Assembly: GCF_041296385.1 (NCBI RefSeq)
Contig: NC_091023.1
Coordinates: forward strand, 26,661,924 to 26,725,923
Source: Aphelocoma coerulescens
Taxonomy: Eukaryota; Chordata; Aves; Passeriformes; Corvidae
Direction of reading: 5' to 3'
DNA length: 64,000 bases
Positions 36,001-51,000 of the stretch are shown here, one piece after another. The notes beneath the pieces were generated by a model. It saw only the letters and a list, made by a program, of their open reading frames with translations. It ran no database searches and was not told the DNA's origin. A program made the position numbers and the translations under genes. Position 1 is the first letter of the stretch, and each line of letters begins with the position of its first letter.

Positions 36001-39000
36001 TGTGGGAAAGCCAGTGAGCTTGTTCTCCTCTGCATTCTTACCTAGAGATTGCTTGTGCCTGTTTGTTCCTTACAGTTTGTTCTCCCAGGCGGTGCAGACA
36101 AGCCCTCGGTCCCTTGCTCCCAGAGCAGGAATGGTGTGTCGTCATGCCTTGTGGTGACTTTGCAATGTGGAGAAACTGGCATGGGGATAAGATCACACTA
36201 GTTCTGTTCTCTGACCTGAAGGAATGTAAACTTGCTGACCTCATATATCTGCAGATGTTGGCAGATGCTCTTACTCATACCACTTTGTAATTCAGCATTA
36301 TGGTTATTCCTTACACCTGCACCATGCTGTGCACAAGCTAACAATAAGTGGTCTTATGAGATGCCACCATTCCATGAAGAAGAAAAGCAAACTCCTCAGG
36401 TAGGCTGACTCTGATGTGAGAGATGGCCCAGAGGTGGCCCAGAGTCCCTCATTCCATGGGCAGGCCCATGAGAAGGGACCTGGCTACTGTTAGTTTCTGC
36501 AGACAATGCCTCAAAGGACACAGTGTGGTGGGCAGTGGAGTCTCTAAGCCCACCACCAGAGACCAGGTGAGCTGTGGGAAAATCCTCTTGAACATCCGAG
36601 ACACCAGACACCTACCTCCATAGCTGCCTCCCCGCAGGCATGGGAACCCCCATGGAAAGTGCTTCATTAATTCCCTTTGGAACATATTCATTACTGGTGT
36701 GACTTCCACATGGAAGTCTGCTGTCAGCAAACCTCACAAGTGTGCAAACTGCATGTGCTGGTCTAAACTAAAACCTGTCTTGTATGTGCTCTGTTGCAGC
36801 TCAGGTTGGTCGCAGAGGCAAATCTGTGCTATTCCAGCTGAACAGGGTTCTACATGAAGGTGAAATAACCCTCTGATCCAGTGGGGCAGGGAAGGGGTTT
36901 CTGAATAGGATCCACCTCTGAGCAATGCATGGAAAGAACAGATTGTCCATACAAAACCGCAGTCACCGCCTAGGAAGGGAGAAGTTGACACTAACCTCTT
37001 ACCATATATCCTCCTTTTCTCCTAAAAAATAGGGGGCTGCAGCACCACACTTCTGTGTCTTTAGGGAATATATCTATGCTGGGCCATACATTATTTGGCT
37101 TTACTTTGATTTCAGAAGCTGTAGCAATATGGCTTATGATTCACATCTGTGTTAGGCTGTAGTAGTGAGAAGGAGCAAACAACTGTTCTTGTAGTTGACA
37201 TTTTAAGTGCTTTTTAGCAATATTAATATCCAGACAAACCAACATTACTTTGAAAGCTACTGCAGAAATTCATAAATGATAATATAGCCAGAGACAATTA
37301 CAAATGTAATTATTTGTAATACAAATGTATTGTTTTACAAACATGTAAAACAAACAAATTGGTGTTTTCTAAACATGAGTCTAAGGGTTGACCGCTGGCT
37401 CTGCATTGCATGCATTCCAAAGGGTCCATGGATGTGCTATAAAGAGTAAATTTGTATATATAGCAAAATTTTAAAAATAGGTCATAGTTACATGCAAAAC
37501 TAACACTTCTCCTTTAAGGATGACTATCTGAGAGCCATATCTTCCCAGCAGCAGTTACCGACTCCAGTGAGGATAGCTGTGGGAGCAGAGGGACCTGAAC
37601 TCAGGTCCAATTTTTGTTTGCTTATTCTACCATAGAGCCTTCTCAGAAAAGGAAGAAAAAAGTTCTTTATTCCTGCAAAACTTGTGGCATTATCCCCTGT
37701 AACCTTCCTGAGGGTGGGGAGTCAATGCCAGAACTTTTGCACAGCTTCCCTCTGTGGATTTGTCACTAACCCTGGCACTTCTCCATGTAGAAGCAAGTTG
37801 CATTGACACCCCTGCTTCAAAATGCAAAGGGTTATTGCTGCAGGAATAAATTCTCTTTCTTAGAAAGAGAGACATAGAATTTAGCAGGGAAATGGAAGGA
37901 TTTAGTCTTGTTCCTGCTGCGAATGCTTGAAATGCATAAGACTGAATTATCTAGGGAGCATGACAAAGGTCTGACAAAACCTGGCAGTTTTAATTAATGG
38001 CCTCTATTCAGCTGTCAGAATCCAGTGGGTCTGCTGACAAGACAGTGATGACAGATCAACTCCCACTGACATCCTGTGTAGATGCCTTTAAAGTAGTAAA
38101 ACATACATTTAAAAACGTGTACTTAGGCATGTGCACAAAACTTGAAGTCTTTCACAGGTGCTCAGATTTGTATCTCAATTACAGATTCCCTTCAGTGAGA
38201 CATGCAATTTAAATCCCTAAACCAGGTCAAACCTGACATAAAAATGATTAATTGTTGAACAAAAACATATCATGACCATCTGTGGATAAAAAGAAGAGGG
38301 GAGTTTCACCAATGCAAATACAAAATTTGCAGTTTGGAGCAAGTTTGGAGCTTTTTTAATTAGCCAGAGAAATAATGGGTTTTGGAATCACCACAGTGAC
38401 TTAACATGGCTTTGGGTGCTGTTGTTTTGTTTTGCAGTGACAAGACTTCTGCAGGAGAAAAATGTGGAATCCCAGCCTAAAATCTCCCATTGCAGACATA
38501 ATGTCTTAACCTCATATGGAGCCAGGCCTGGCCACCTCCTCGGGAATGCTGCTGAAACGCAGCCATCAGTGAGAGCAAGTCAGCCCTTTCACTGCAGGTG
38601 TGCCAACAGGGATTGCTGCTGGGGCTTTCTGAGAGGGAGCTCAGAGCTCCCTTTGGTAAGGAACCTCTCTGTTTCCTGTGAGATACATGCATGGGGGACG
38701 ATTCTGTCTGACCAGACTAAGTCTCGTGGTGTTAGGCTGTCCCAGAGTTAGCAGGTGAGCTGCCCTGGCTATGTTCCTGTCCGTGGTGCACAGTGGGTGC
38801 AGCTGAGAACAGCAGCTCTGAGCTGTCTGTACCCCCACGGCATCCTTACTGCAGCTGCCTTCTCGCTTTGGAGGAGGTTTTTGTTCAGAGAAGGTTCCCT
38901 GAAAGACCTTTTTTTTGTAGGAGAAATGAAATGTACTCAGGCCAGCCTGGTTACCCCTCATTTTGGGAGAGGCCTTAGAGCCTTTGGGAAATGGCTTTCA

Positions 39001-42000
39001 CCTATCTTCTGCAGGCTGTGGATGAAAGTTTGCATGTGCCTCTGACAGTATACAGAGAGATGTGCACTAACACCCTTGTAGGGAAACACAGCAGAGAGCA
39101 CTTCCAGCTTGCAGGATGTTGGGGCAGCCCAGCAGGCTAAGGGCAGCAAGCTGGGCATACCCTCACTGCTGGGGAGGTCTGATCTCCTTGGCTTGCACAG
39201 GGACAGGGACCACATGTGACTTGCACCACAGCTGAGTATGTAGCCAGTGGGAAAAGCACTCCTGGCAGCAAAGAGAAAGCAAGAAGGTGCAAAGTGACAG
39301 AAATTGGCCTTCAGGTTAGCACCTCAGTCTCCATATCATCCCTGAGAGTGAATTCATATGCCCTCAGCCAACCCATTTTTGAGAGTCTCATGGTAAACTG
39401 GGTTTCCCTGTGCACCCACCCGGCCCTCTGTGAGCACCTCTTGTGTGGCTGCTGGCAGATTTTAGAAGCTCTGAACCTATGACCAAAAATAGGTGGGTCT
39501 GGTTTCCCTAGTCATCGTGTTCAGTCTTACACATGCCATGATGATGAAGCACTCTAAATCATGAGTCTGCTCACATTCACTGATAAACCAGTCATGCAAA
39601 AGGTTCCTTGGAGTAGGAATTCAGCAGTAGGCATTTCACATCTGTCAGAAATAATTCAAGGGTGTGGAGTGACTCATTGGGAACTGCATGAATAATCAAG
39701 ACTTCTTTTTCAGCAAGACAAAGCCATGAACTTTTGTCTGGCACATCAGTAGGGAATATGTTCCCTTTGTTAAGGCCTGTGTTCTGGGGACTGATGCTAG
39801 CAAAAATACCAGAAGGAGGGATTTTTGTGATGGTCACAGAGTGGTCACTCTTAAAGTGCAGTTTTGTGTATGCCAGCATAGAATGGGTGTAAGACTGCAG
39901 AGCTCAGAGTAGAAAATAGAACAGAGAGTGGGAAAGCCTTGTGCTGGTGTGTGGTCAGAAGAGTTTCTGCGGCAGTCAGGAGCAATATCACCTCTCCAGG
40001 CGTGTCAGTTTACTAAATGAAAACAGTATTGCAGGGAGCCAACAAAAGGAATCCACAGCCTCAAAGCAGGTGTGAGCTGGGATCAGTCCCAGAGAACAGC
40101 CCTTTCCTACCACCAGGCCATCCTGCCCTTGAGAAGGCTGGCAGAGCCCCTGACCAGCACACCCTCACACTGATGTCAACAGAGGCTTCTCTTCCTAGAG
40201 CCCCTGACTACTGTGTTTCCATCCCTGTCCCTGGGCAGCTCTCCCAAATGAAGCTCTTTTGCACAGCGCCTGAAGTGAAGCTGTCGGCAACATCTTTTTT
40301 ACAATGAACAAGTTCTCTATCTATACACCAACCTGCATGTTCAGAAAGGGGACTGGGGAAACTGAGGGTAATCTGTGAGGCATCTTTCCCACCTAGAGCC
40401 TGGGGACACCTCGTCTACTGTAAAAATTCACAAACACTTCTGAGATATCACTTCTTGGGTTTTTTTTCTCCAGACCACATTATAATTTTAATTATTATCA
40501 GGTAACATGTTAGATAAACAGCTCATAAGTCTAGTTAAAGGACAGAGCTATTTGAGAAGCAGTTGATGCTATGTAAACCTTAAAAATAAAGACATAAAAT
40601 TGGAGAGTAGAATAAAAAGATGGAAAATGAAACCAGCCTAAGCTGAGTTTTTTAATATTAAGCAAGGACTCAGATCTTTCCCTTGGCCAAGTCTAGAAAT
40701 TTGCCAGCCACTATTGGTTCCCACTTGTGTGGAAATGAGGAGCTGGGTTGGTTTTTTTCCTAGACTGCAGAGCAAGCAACAACAGGAGTTGTGCTGGTTT
40801 GCTGTGCCGTGTAAGAACAATGATGAGAAAGGCGGAAGCTGGGATCATTTTCCATCTGGCCTGTGCCAATTTCAGTCCAGGCACCCTCCACGGTCAGGTG
40901 CTGGGGCCCTCAGCTTATTCCATCAGAGCTCCCAGGTACTGCATCCCTGCACACAGACCTGTCTGCCCCAGCAGGTCTGAGAGCTGTAAATACTGGCAGC
41001 ACTTAGGGATTGGAGACTTGGCAAATGCGACAGATGGCAGGAAAAGCTTTATAAGCTCAGCAGAGGCTGGGAGAAAGCTTGTGAACTCTGGTCACAGGTT
41101 ACAGAACAGACAAATGCATGTCAAACGATGGACATCACTGGATTTCTATGTGTACTGAGGTCCAGAGACTGTCACTACAGATAAGGTATTTCTAGTACAT
41201 TTTTTCTCCATGCAAGTTGTAAAATACATCCCAACTGGTTAGGTGACAGGATCTGTTCTTTCAAGGAAAGGGCTAAATCCATCATGACCACAACTTGCCA
41301 GCACTTCATATAACTTGATCCCATGTGAATCACACAGTGAGTGTGAGCTCCAAGAGCTGAGTCCATGAACAAAGCAGATCTTGGAGCAGGACGAGGAATG
41401 CAGAGGCGTGTGCTGGAAGGTGTGGCAGGTATGTGTGAGCTGTTAATGACCGTGCTGAAGAAATCCTGGTGATGCAGAGGTGAAAGAGTCCAAGAACTGG
41501 AGGAGTCCAGAACCCATGCTGTAGGATCAGCTGCAGGACTGATTTGCATCCATAGCAGCTGGTGCCGGTTCCTGGTATGGAAATGCTGTTCAGCAGAAGC
41601 ACTTCTGAATCTCACACGCTAGCAGCAGGTACAGGCCTGCATTGGTATTATCTTAATTTTCAAAGACTTCATCATGCTTTTCAGAGCCATCCTATCTTTC
41701 ATTTGAGACCTCACTGGACAGGGCACTCCATGGCTACTACCACTCTCCCCTGAACCAGCCTCTCTGAAGGTGACCTCCTCCACTTACAAGTGAGGAAGGG
41801 CAGAAAAATTAGGGTTTAATGGATGGAACTCTGGATGGAACATGGATAAACCCAAGAAGTTTAACAGATGAAAAGTGGCAAAAACACTGACTAGCATTTG
41901 TAAAGCTGAAATGCAAAAAGCTTAAGTTCTGCAACTTGAAAAGTATGGGGTCTGTCTAGTTATGAGACAAAACTGTGGCAGGATCTGACCCTGCCTGCTC

Positions 42001-45000
42001 AGCCCTGAGACTGAGGTTCTCTTTCTTCATGTTACGGGCTTCAGCTGTAGCACAGCAAAAGGACCTGCACCATTCTGACATGAACACTGCTCTGCCTGCC
42101 TGCACTGCTTCGCTGCAAAGGGTGCCTCTGAATTATAGGCAGGCAACATTCACCAAAATTGATTCCCCTGGAAAGTTTGGTGCCATTCACCTTATTTGCT
42201 CCATGGGCTTTCTCAACCCCCTTGAGGTCCCACACAACTGGGGAGGGCTGTAACACCCCTGGAACAAGGTATGCCTTGGTGGGGAAGTGACCTGTGGACA
42301 TAAGTGATCTTTCCTAACACCTGGCAGTTGTCCCACCCAGGCTTAACCTGTATCTCCTTCAGTCAAAGGAAGGATGGGGATCAGGCTGGTAGATGAACAG
42401 CACAGTCCTGGCCCCGTGTCCAACCAGCACGCCATAACCAGGCATGCCACCAACAAACATTCGCAGGAATTCAAGGTAGGAGACATACCATGTCTGTCTC
42501 ATCTTGATTTTTGATATTTTTCCACCCTAAACACTTGGCTAGGTGATTGTTGTTTGGCTTTAAAATTTTTTGTGTGGTAACTGAAGATGCATACTACCAG
42601 GCAGGAGTTTTGTTTCCTTAAGAGCGGCAGCCTCAGCTCCTGGAAGCAGGCAGCTTCAGTGGCTGTACGGGACATCTACTGACCTCAGGCCTTATTCTTT
42701 CACCTGTCTTGTCACTGACCTCTGTCTGCTGGTGCTGAGGGATTGAATATATGGTGCCAACAGCCTGTGGGGGATGTATCTCCCCTGCAGTAGCCAGGGT
42801 CACTGTTAAGTGCTTTCCCTGCCCTGCCCAGAGTGATGAGAAATGGGAATGTCAGGGGAAGCCTGTGCTTCGGCTGTGCGCGGTTCTGGGCCATGCAACG
42901 AGGACTCTTTATTGGAAACAGGAGGTATCTGCCCAATGTTATCACTGCCATTACAAAACAAAGGGCTGCTCTGGTACAGTGATCTGTGTTGATGAAAGCT
43001 AGGAAATGCCATCCTGTCCCTCTCTGTAGTACATCCTTCAGAAGATGTGCATGGGGGAATTCAAAGGAGGTTCTCATCACTGTGTATGTCAGTAATGAAG
43101 TTTCCTGGGAATAAGTGAGGAGTCTAGAAGCTCAAGGTGTTTGTCATATGAGTTCTTTTGTACCCATGGGTTGGTCCTTGGAAAGCTGCTGTAGCACACC
43201 AGGAGGAAAGCACTTAGTCATTCCTGAGAGGAGCTTTGCATATCCCAGCCCAAGAGGAGAATGGATATCATCACAACATTTTCTGCTGTATCCTGGCTTT
43301 TCTGAGCTGAACAGATCTGTGTCAGCTGAGGAAAGCGATGCTTTCCTTGCACGTGGCCAGTGCTCCTAACACCATAATTAAACATAAATTCTTTAAATAG
43401 GTGCACTAGAGGGTATTCTCTCAGTGAGAGCTTATACATCCTGTGCTACTTATTTCTTCCAGGTTGGCTCATATTTAAATCTGGTTGTTGCAAAAGAGCA
43501 AACCTACCCAGCCAGAATGATTATAGGAGGCAGTGAGAAATCAATTTAGGAAATATGAATTGCTTGAACCTCACAAAGTCCTAAATGGGGAAGATGGGGC
43601 TTAAAGATAATATTAAAAAATCTGTTCAGTAGTGGAAACAATCTAAGTTGTATGTCTCTTAAGTGGGTGTCTGACCACAAGACTTCCCATCTTCATCTAA
43701 CTGAAGATGCTTGCTCATCATTCTTGTAAAATATGCTGCTCTCATCTCTTTTGTTCACATAGTAGAGAAACTCAGCTTTGTGATGTGGTAATGAAGCAAA
43801 CCAAAAACTCGAAGTATTCCAACGAAATCCTAAGCAAATTTAGTGTTGCAGCTGATGTTATAGAATAACAATTTCCTGGTGGGATATAGCATATACAGTG
43901 ATTACAAAATCACCTGCCTTCGTGAAAAAGGAGTTTATACTGCCTGGTTTAAAACTGGCTACTTGGCCAGACCAAATATCTTTATCCACTACAGAGATCA
44001 CAAAGATTTTTATCACAGGGGATTAAAAAATTTATTAATATCTGACAGTAAATTAAACTGAGATGAGTGATGCTGTAGCTATCTTGTTTCCTGCTGTGGC
44101 TCTTTGGGACATTGCTAGCCCTGGAGGGAAAATGCTGAACAGGGCTTCCAGCAGCTGCTGACTCAGCACAGCCCTGCACAGTGACCATCACTAGCACTGA
44201 CTTCAATGTACTGCAGTAACAGGAGCTGGTTGTGAAGAAATGCGCAAGCCCCGAGCAAAGCCATGCACGAGGAGTGCTGAAAGCAGTCAGTGATCAAAAC
44301 AGAACAAAAAGGAAGGAAATGTGACTGATTACCACAAATACTAAGAAATTTTTTCTAGCTGTTAAAAGAACCACCAGGTTAATACAGAAAGGCACAGAGT
44401 TTGTTTCTGACCCATTTCCATGTCATAAGATATTATAATTCTATGCTGTTAAGTTGTGCTGAAGCTAGATGTGGTTAATGGTGGGGTGAGGCAGCTGGGT
44501 GCTCACTGCAGGAGGAGGAGGAGGCCAGTGGAGCAGGGGCAGCTTGGGGCCCACCACCAAGCTTGGCCTTATCTCAGCCGTCACTGTGAACTCTTCAACC
44601 CCTATGCTGAAGGGCTGAACACGTTCAACAGCTTCACATTTGTTCTGTCACAGACTTTCAAAAATTCTGCTAAGGGCCACAGCCAAGCTGGAAGAACAGG
44701 TGCTCTCCACTCCCAGGAGGTTCCAGGCTGTGAGCAGGTGCCCTCTGTCCCCTGGGAGCTCTGGGCCGGCTGTGCCAGGCAGTGCTGGCACAGATGGGGT
44801 TGGTGCTGGTGCAGGTGGAACCAGCTGCTGGACTCAGCAGACACTGACTGTGTTTGCCCAAGGATTAAGCAAGGTAAGCCTCTAGGCTTGTCCATCCCCC
44901 ATTCAGGGGACCCAGTCTCTTTACCTTTCTCTGTCCATAGGGTGTTTAAAGGCCCTGGTCCCCCAAGAGGACACCTCGGGCTGGCGGAATATGCTGTGGT

Positions 45001-48000
45001 CGCAAGGCCCCGAGCCATGCTCCCCATGCTGAGCCCCATGCAATGATGCTTTGGCAGGCATGGCTGCTGGCGTCTGGGGTCTGCTCAGCTTTTCTTTGAG
45101 GTATTTAAACTTAGCAAAGTGGCTTTTTTTTAGATCCATATGCATAGAGCAGGTGGTCACCTGTGACAATATGTTTATTCACAGATCCTAGCTGCTTTCA
45201 GGGACCAGCCTTCTCTAAACATAATTAGGGCTATTTAAGTAGTTGCTCACAATTACTTCTTGGTTCACACAAAACACTATGAATTCCCTCACTGAGCAAG
45301 AACTCCAGGCAGCATGAATGTGAAAAGCAGCAAGGATCTTGCTGTTGAGTGCTTCAACTATTTCTACGATCCCATTGTAAATGGATGTTTACTTCTAAAG
45401 AGCTGCCCACCATGTCTACTCTGCCATTATGTCAGTTTTCAGACCAGCAGCTTTACCCGGCACTTTGACAGCTGTTCCCACCTGTCAGCCTCCCTTGCTC
45501 TGGCTCATAGTAATTAGGCTGGAGGTATATACAGAAAAGCCTGATCTGGGGCTGGATGTGAACAGAAGCTCTTCAGCTTTTGTCCTTTTGCCTGCCCTAA
45601 AAAATTTAATTTCTGGGATTCCAACAAGGCCATCACACTGAATGTGTCTGTGCGAATGTTGGTGAGCAGAGCTTGGCCCCACACCCGGCCCCAGCAGGAG
45701 CTGAACTATCGGGTCATCTGGAACATGAGTCTCATTTTCAGCACTGCACAATTTTCTCCACAGTGATGTTATCTTTGCCATCGGCTACTGGCACGCAGCA
45801 GCTCACATATGCCATTAGCAGGTGGCAGAAGACATAAATGGAATTTTCTCTCAGAACATTTCTTCCATTCTTCCTCCCAAACTGATGAAGTGCAAGTTCA
45901 AGCTAAAGGCATGTAGCGACTACAGCCTGTTCCCAAACAGGGCCATGGAGAGTTAAAAGCAGGCTCCGGAAGAAACTCTTATCTTTCAGTCTCTCTGCCA
46001 GGGTTAGCTCCTTAGCACACCACCCTTAGAACATGGGGAGTGCATTTCTGTGTGGCTGCACTCTTGATACCCTCCTGGCAGCTCCTCAGCTCCTTTGGGA
46101 TCAGCCGGCAACAGGCAGGGAGGCAGAGACGTGGGCGCAGTCTCAGTGGGAAGCTGAGGCACCTGTCCATGGTCTCAGCAAGCTGCTGGCAGCTTGGCAG
46201 AGCTCTGGGCACTGTGTAGACCAAGATGAACACAGAAATTTAAGAATCAGGCAAACAAATTGCCAGAAGAGGCATGAATTCAGGAACACGACATGCACAT
46301 TGTGTGGCCTCCAAAAGGAGGAGGCAGAAGCCTAAGGAGCTCCCCATCATCCCACGTTTATGCTGCTGTGAGCTCAAGTTGACCTGCCTTCCAGAAGAGC
46401 CCCAGTCAGAGGAGCCTGGGAGCTGCTGTTGGAACCGTGTACCTGAGTGCACTCCTGACTCACCATTCACTTTTGGATCTAGATGTCTTATATAGGAAAA
46501 TAAGCGGCTTTTTGAAAAATCTTATTCAGGGTTCTTCTTTTATTTTTGATATGATTTTTTTTTCCTGTCTCCCTCAACTGCAGCAAATCCTGCTCAAAGT
46601 TGCTCCTGAACTTGATGGAAAAGAAACACATTAAAGACCATGGCTCAGGACTCCCTTGGTCTCCAGACTTGACACGAGCATTTATTTTTCATCTGTTTTG
46701 TTTTATCCCCAAGGGACAATTTTATTCCAGGTTCATGAGCTTATACTGAAAAACAATAGAACATTTCCAAAGTCACAAAATTCTGTGGAATCACAAGTCT
46801 AATGCTTTGGATCCAAAGTTAAACCTTCGGGGATTTTTCCCCACAAAGATACTTAGATACTTGACCAAATGAAAAGTGTTTCAGCGCTACAACTGCCACA
46901 TTGATGCTCTTGTCTGACCTGTCTCAGGGACCTTGTTTGTTTTGTCAGATAATGCAGATGGGGAAGGGAATTGTCACTTGTTTTTGTTCATGAAAGTCTT
47001 TAAGTTCCAAGGTATTGAAAATAATTTTCTTCCATACAAATGTAGTTTCTATTGCACAATATGCTCTCTCATCATATGTGGAAATCCCATTCCCTGGTTT
47101 CAAAAAGTCTTTGAGCTTTTGAATGCTGCTGCTTTCCCACAATGAGGAGTGGTCTCTGCCCCCACTTTGCCCCTCATTGCTGGGGGGGTCAGAGCAGGGG
47201 GGCAGTGAAGAGAACGCTGAACTATTGAAGCCAGACTGCTGTGTGCACCTGGGCACAGCCGCCACTGGAAAGGTGCACAGTAGAGGCACTTTTGTGCCAA
47301 CCATAGAAATAATTTCCTTAGAAAAGTATTTTGCCTAAAGCCCACTAGAGATTGCAGCCCCAGATAACTCTCTTGCTTTGGTCCAGGGTCAGAGCTGAAA
47401 CTCTGCAGAGGGGGCATGGCCAGCTCCCAGCGTGAGCACTCGTGGCCACACAGGCATGGGATCTCCTGTACCAGACAACCCAGGGCAGAAGGAAAGAAAA
47501 GGCAGTAAGGAAAATGGGGGCTGTAATAATTTTGCTGTACTGGGGGGAAAAAAAGAATTTGTCATCTGGCTAAGAAAGCAAATTCCGCTGGATCCTAAAT
47601 TTCCTACCTATCGCCATGGAACAGCTTCTGTCGAGTGCTGTCAATACCTCAGAGCTCTCCCATGTTCCTTTCTTTTAAAGTTCAAAGTCAAAAGGCTACT
47701 TTGAGGTGGCTGCATCTATTTGCCCTTTTCTTCCCCTGAAGCAAACAACCAGTAAAATTCCCTGGCTTATTGCTCTCCTTTCTGAAGTTTCTTTCCTCCA
47801 TTTCCCTCTTCCATAAAATCAGACTGCTATTCACACATGGGTGAACCTAGAAAATCATTTAGAGTGGGAAGCACGTGAACCACTTCAGTGAACATCAGGT
47901 AATTGTATTTTAGAGGCCTTTTCAAAGGTCAACTATTTCTGGCTAATTTTTCCAGCTACTTTCTTTGCGAACTGAAGCCCACTGGCATCAAGTGAAGAAC

Positions 48001-51000
48001 AAGGTGGTTTTGTAAAAATCTTCAACTCTCTGGCCCTGTGAACTGCCCAACCTAGATTACTGTGTGATTCCTTTCATGTTTTATTTTTAAGACACCCATC
48101 TCCACATGTCACCTGCTTGTGCCAGGTTTGTATCACTCACCTGTGTCCTGGGAACAGCTGAGGTTTTCAGACACACTGCTCATTAGATTCTACACTTTTC
48201 TAAAAAAAAGGCTGACTTTTCAGTTGCATCAGGATATGAAAAGCAACCTGAAAATCATGAGACACACAAATAGACACACAGACAGACAGACCACTGGAGT
48301 GCTGGTGAATCTGCCCATCCATGGTTGGTCCCGATGCATTTCTCCTATGCCAAGAATTCCAGGTGGGCTCACGCTGCAGCTTTTCCTTCTCAGCATCACA
48401 AATTTGGGTATTACTTCTAACAAACCAATAAACCTTACGATAATAAATAAGAAACTAAAATATTAATTTAAATGAACTGACAAGTGTTACAGCCACAAGA
48501 TGGTCACATAATCCCAACTTCCATTCAAAACCAGACAAAGAACATCAAACAACATTAAAGAAACTATGTTCTTTAGTAATGCAATTTCAACTACAGAAGT
48601 AAATAAATTTGGTTTATACTAAGAATGGAAGCACAGAGGGACTTCTCTAGATAAAATTTTTATTTTAGGAGAAATTTAAATTTCCTAAACTGGTCTTGTT
48701 TTCTGAAAAACAACCCAGAATGGAGAAGAGAACAATGACACTTAGGCTGTACATTCATTAAAGCAAAGCCTTTTTAAAACAGCAAACCTGGCAATCAAGG
48801 CCCTGATTTGTCCTCTTGGGAATGCAAGACCAGTCAATAACAGTGTGGCCAGCTCCCAATCCCAGATTCCTAACTGCTGCTCCAGACACTGCCCAGGTTC
48901 TGCCAAATTTGCCTGCGCGGGGCTTTGTTCCTGAGGCTGCATTCCTGGGTTCTGACAACAGCCACCACACAGCTCCATGGTCAGACATATGTTCAGGGAG
49001 GCATGTGAAGAGGCAGGAATAGCCTATAGAAATTTAAAATAGAAGTTTTAATTAAGGAAAACATAAGTGACATATCTATTTGAGAAAGTGATGGCCGTGC
49101 AGTGCAAGTGCATCAGTGCCAGTCTCCAGAGCTGCACCCAGCAATGCCTTTGCTGCAGGAGAGCGGGAGCCCAGCTCTGCCCCCAGTGCCAGCACCACCC
49201 GCAGAGAGCTCAGCACCCCTCCCTGCTGCACGCCGGGCCCCAGCTGGGCACAAGCCCCTGCGGACTCCATCCCTGTGGGGGCTCTGGGGGACACGAGATT
49301 GTCCCGCTCCTCCAGGAACGTGGCACAGAAGCCTTGCACTGGTCCGCTGTGCTGCCTCGAAGGTCCATGGCCCACAGGGAGGAAAGCCTGGCCCCACACA
49401 GCCCCACTTCCTGCTTCAAGCTTGCTGCTCCTAGCACTTTGCAGACCACAGAGGAACAGAAACAATAATGACACTTTCTGATCTGTTGCACCTTTCTGCA
49501 TGGTTAAAGACCCGCTGTCTGACATACTGCACTTGCGTCCCTTTCTGCCTGCTTTGATTACCTGATGCAACTCAAGATCCACTCACTGCATTTATCTTGT
49601 GTTCTGTATTAAATACTTCACAACCTGCAAACAGATCTATTTTGAGTAAATATAAAATTCTATATTTAGAAAAAAAATACAGACCTAAACTATTCTAGTA
49701 TTCTCAGACTACAAACCATTACAAACATTTTTGTCCCCATTAATTGCAGTCTAAGATATAAAACATAGGTTATGACAACATTTGCAGAACATGTACATAG
49801 CATTTGTAAATGACAGTGTCCTTTAAAGTCAGCTACATGTCATAACTTCTAGCTACTGTGTGTAGTTGTAAACTGTAGGAAATCACACAATTTGAAAAAT
49901 GCTGCGAGTAAGACAATGTCTAGATCAGCATTGTCCAAGGAGCATAGTCTTGAGACACCAGATCTCAGGCCACATCCTTCCCTTCCAAAAAATACATTGA
50001 TTTGGTACCTTCCTTGGCAGTTTGGGGTCAAAACGTAGCCCAAGTTGGGAGAGGTCTGTGAGCATCTCTGCCAGGCTGCAGGGAGATGAGCCAGGGTGGT
50101 TACATCAGGGCAGGGGTCTGCATTCAGTAGGGATGGACCCTTCCTGCTCCTTCTTATGGGAATCTGATGGGAACTGGCACCATCTGGGACACACGTGTTT
50201 GCAGTATAGCTATGGGTATCTTTAATGAATTACATGTTGATTTCTCTGTCTGGGGCAGATGCCAGGAGACCTCTCTAATATCGGCAACATTTAACTCATG
50301 ATTTCAGCTGCTCCTCATGGAAAGGGCACAAAAGAACAGGCTCCAGTGTGAGAGCAGCAGCAGACCCCCCGGAATGATGGCTGACCAGAGAACCTTGCTC
50401 AGAATAGAGAGAGCATCAATTAGGATTAAAGAGAAGTAACAGGCTTAGTATAGTATGACAGCTGTGCCAGAGAATTCCTTATCTTCTACCTGCAATCCCT
50501 ACTGTCAGATCTCTCTGTTATATTTTGGGTATCAACCAAATCATATTGGCTGCAAAATTCCCCCCACCATTTCTAGAAGTCACTGGAGAAGGGAAGAATT
50601 GTCTGTACTTAGCCCACCAAATCCCCATGTTAATCTTTGTTCCCTCTTTGCTTTAGTACTCTGCTGTCCATTTTCACCTGGTGTATCCCACAATGGGTCT
50701 AGATGCTGAAGAATGCAGCCCAGGCCATGCTTTCCCCAGAAGGATTAATGGCTGGGCCTGTGGTTTGTTTTCCATTTACTTCTTTCTTGCTTTCCCCGTG
50801 TGTGGGTTTCCTTATAATACAGGGTATAAAAAACACTCCAGCCAGAAGACGGCAGACCTGCAATGGAAAGGAAATGATAAATCCAATGGCAGAATGTAGA
50901 AGAGAAGGAAAGGGGCAACATTTGTAGTACAGTTTTGCCTGAAACTTCAGTCACATCTGTGCTGGTTTGAGGTGATGAGGGTACATTTGAAAAAGAAAGC

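Noticed and set aside
44456..45046. 196-codon plus-strand frame
   Set aside because: No similarity recognised. A 145-codon frame occupies the opposite strand over the same bases, which points to composition rather than coding.
49067..49582. Overlapping frames up to 168 codons in a GC-richer block
   Set aside because: Frames are open on both strands simultaneously, as expected from base composition; no domain recognised.
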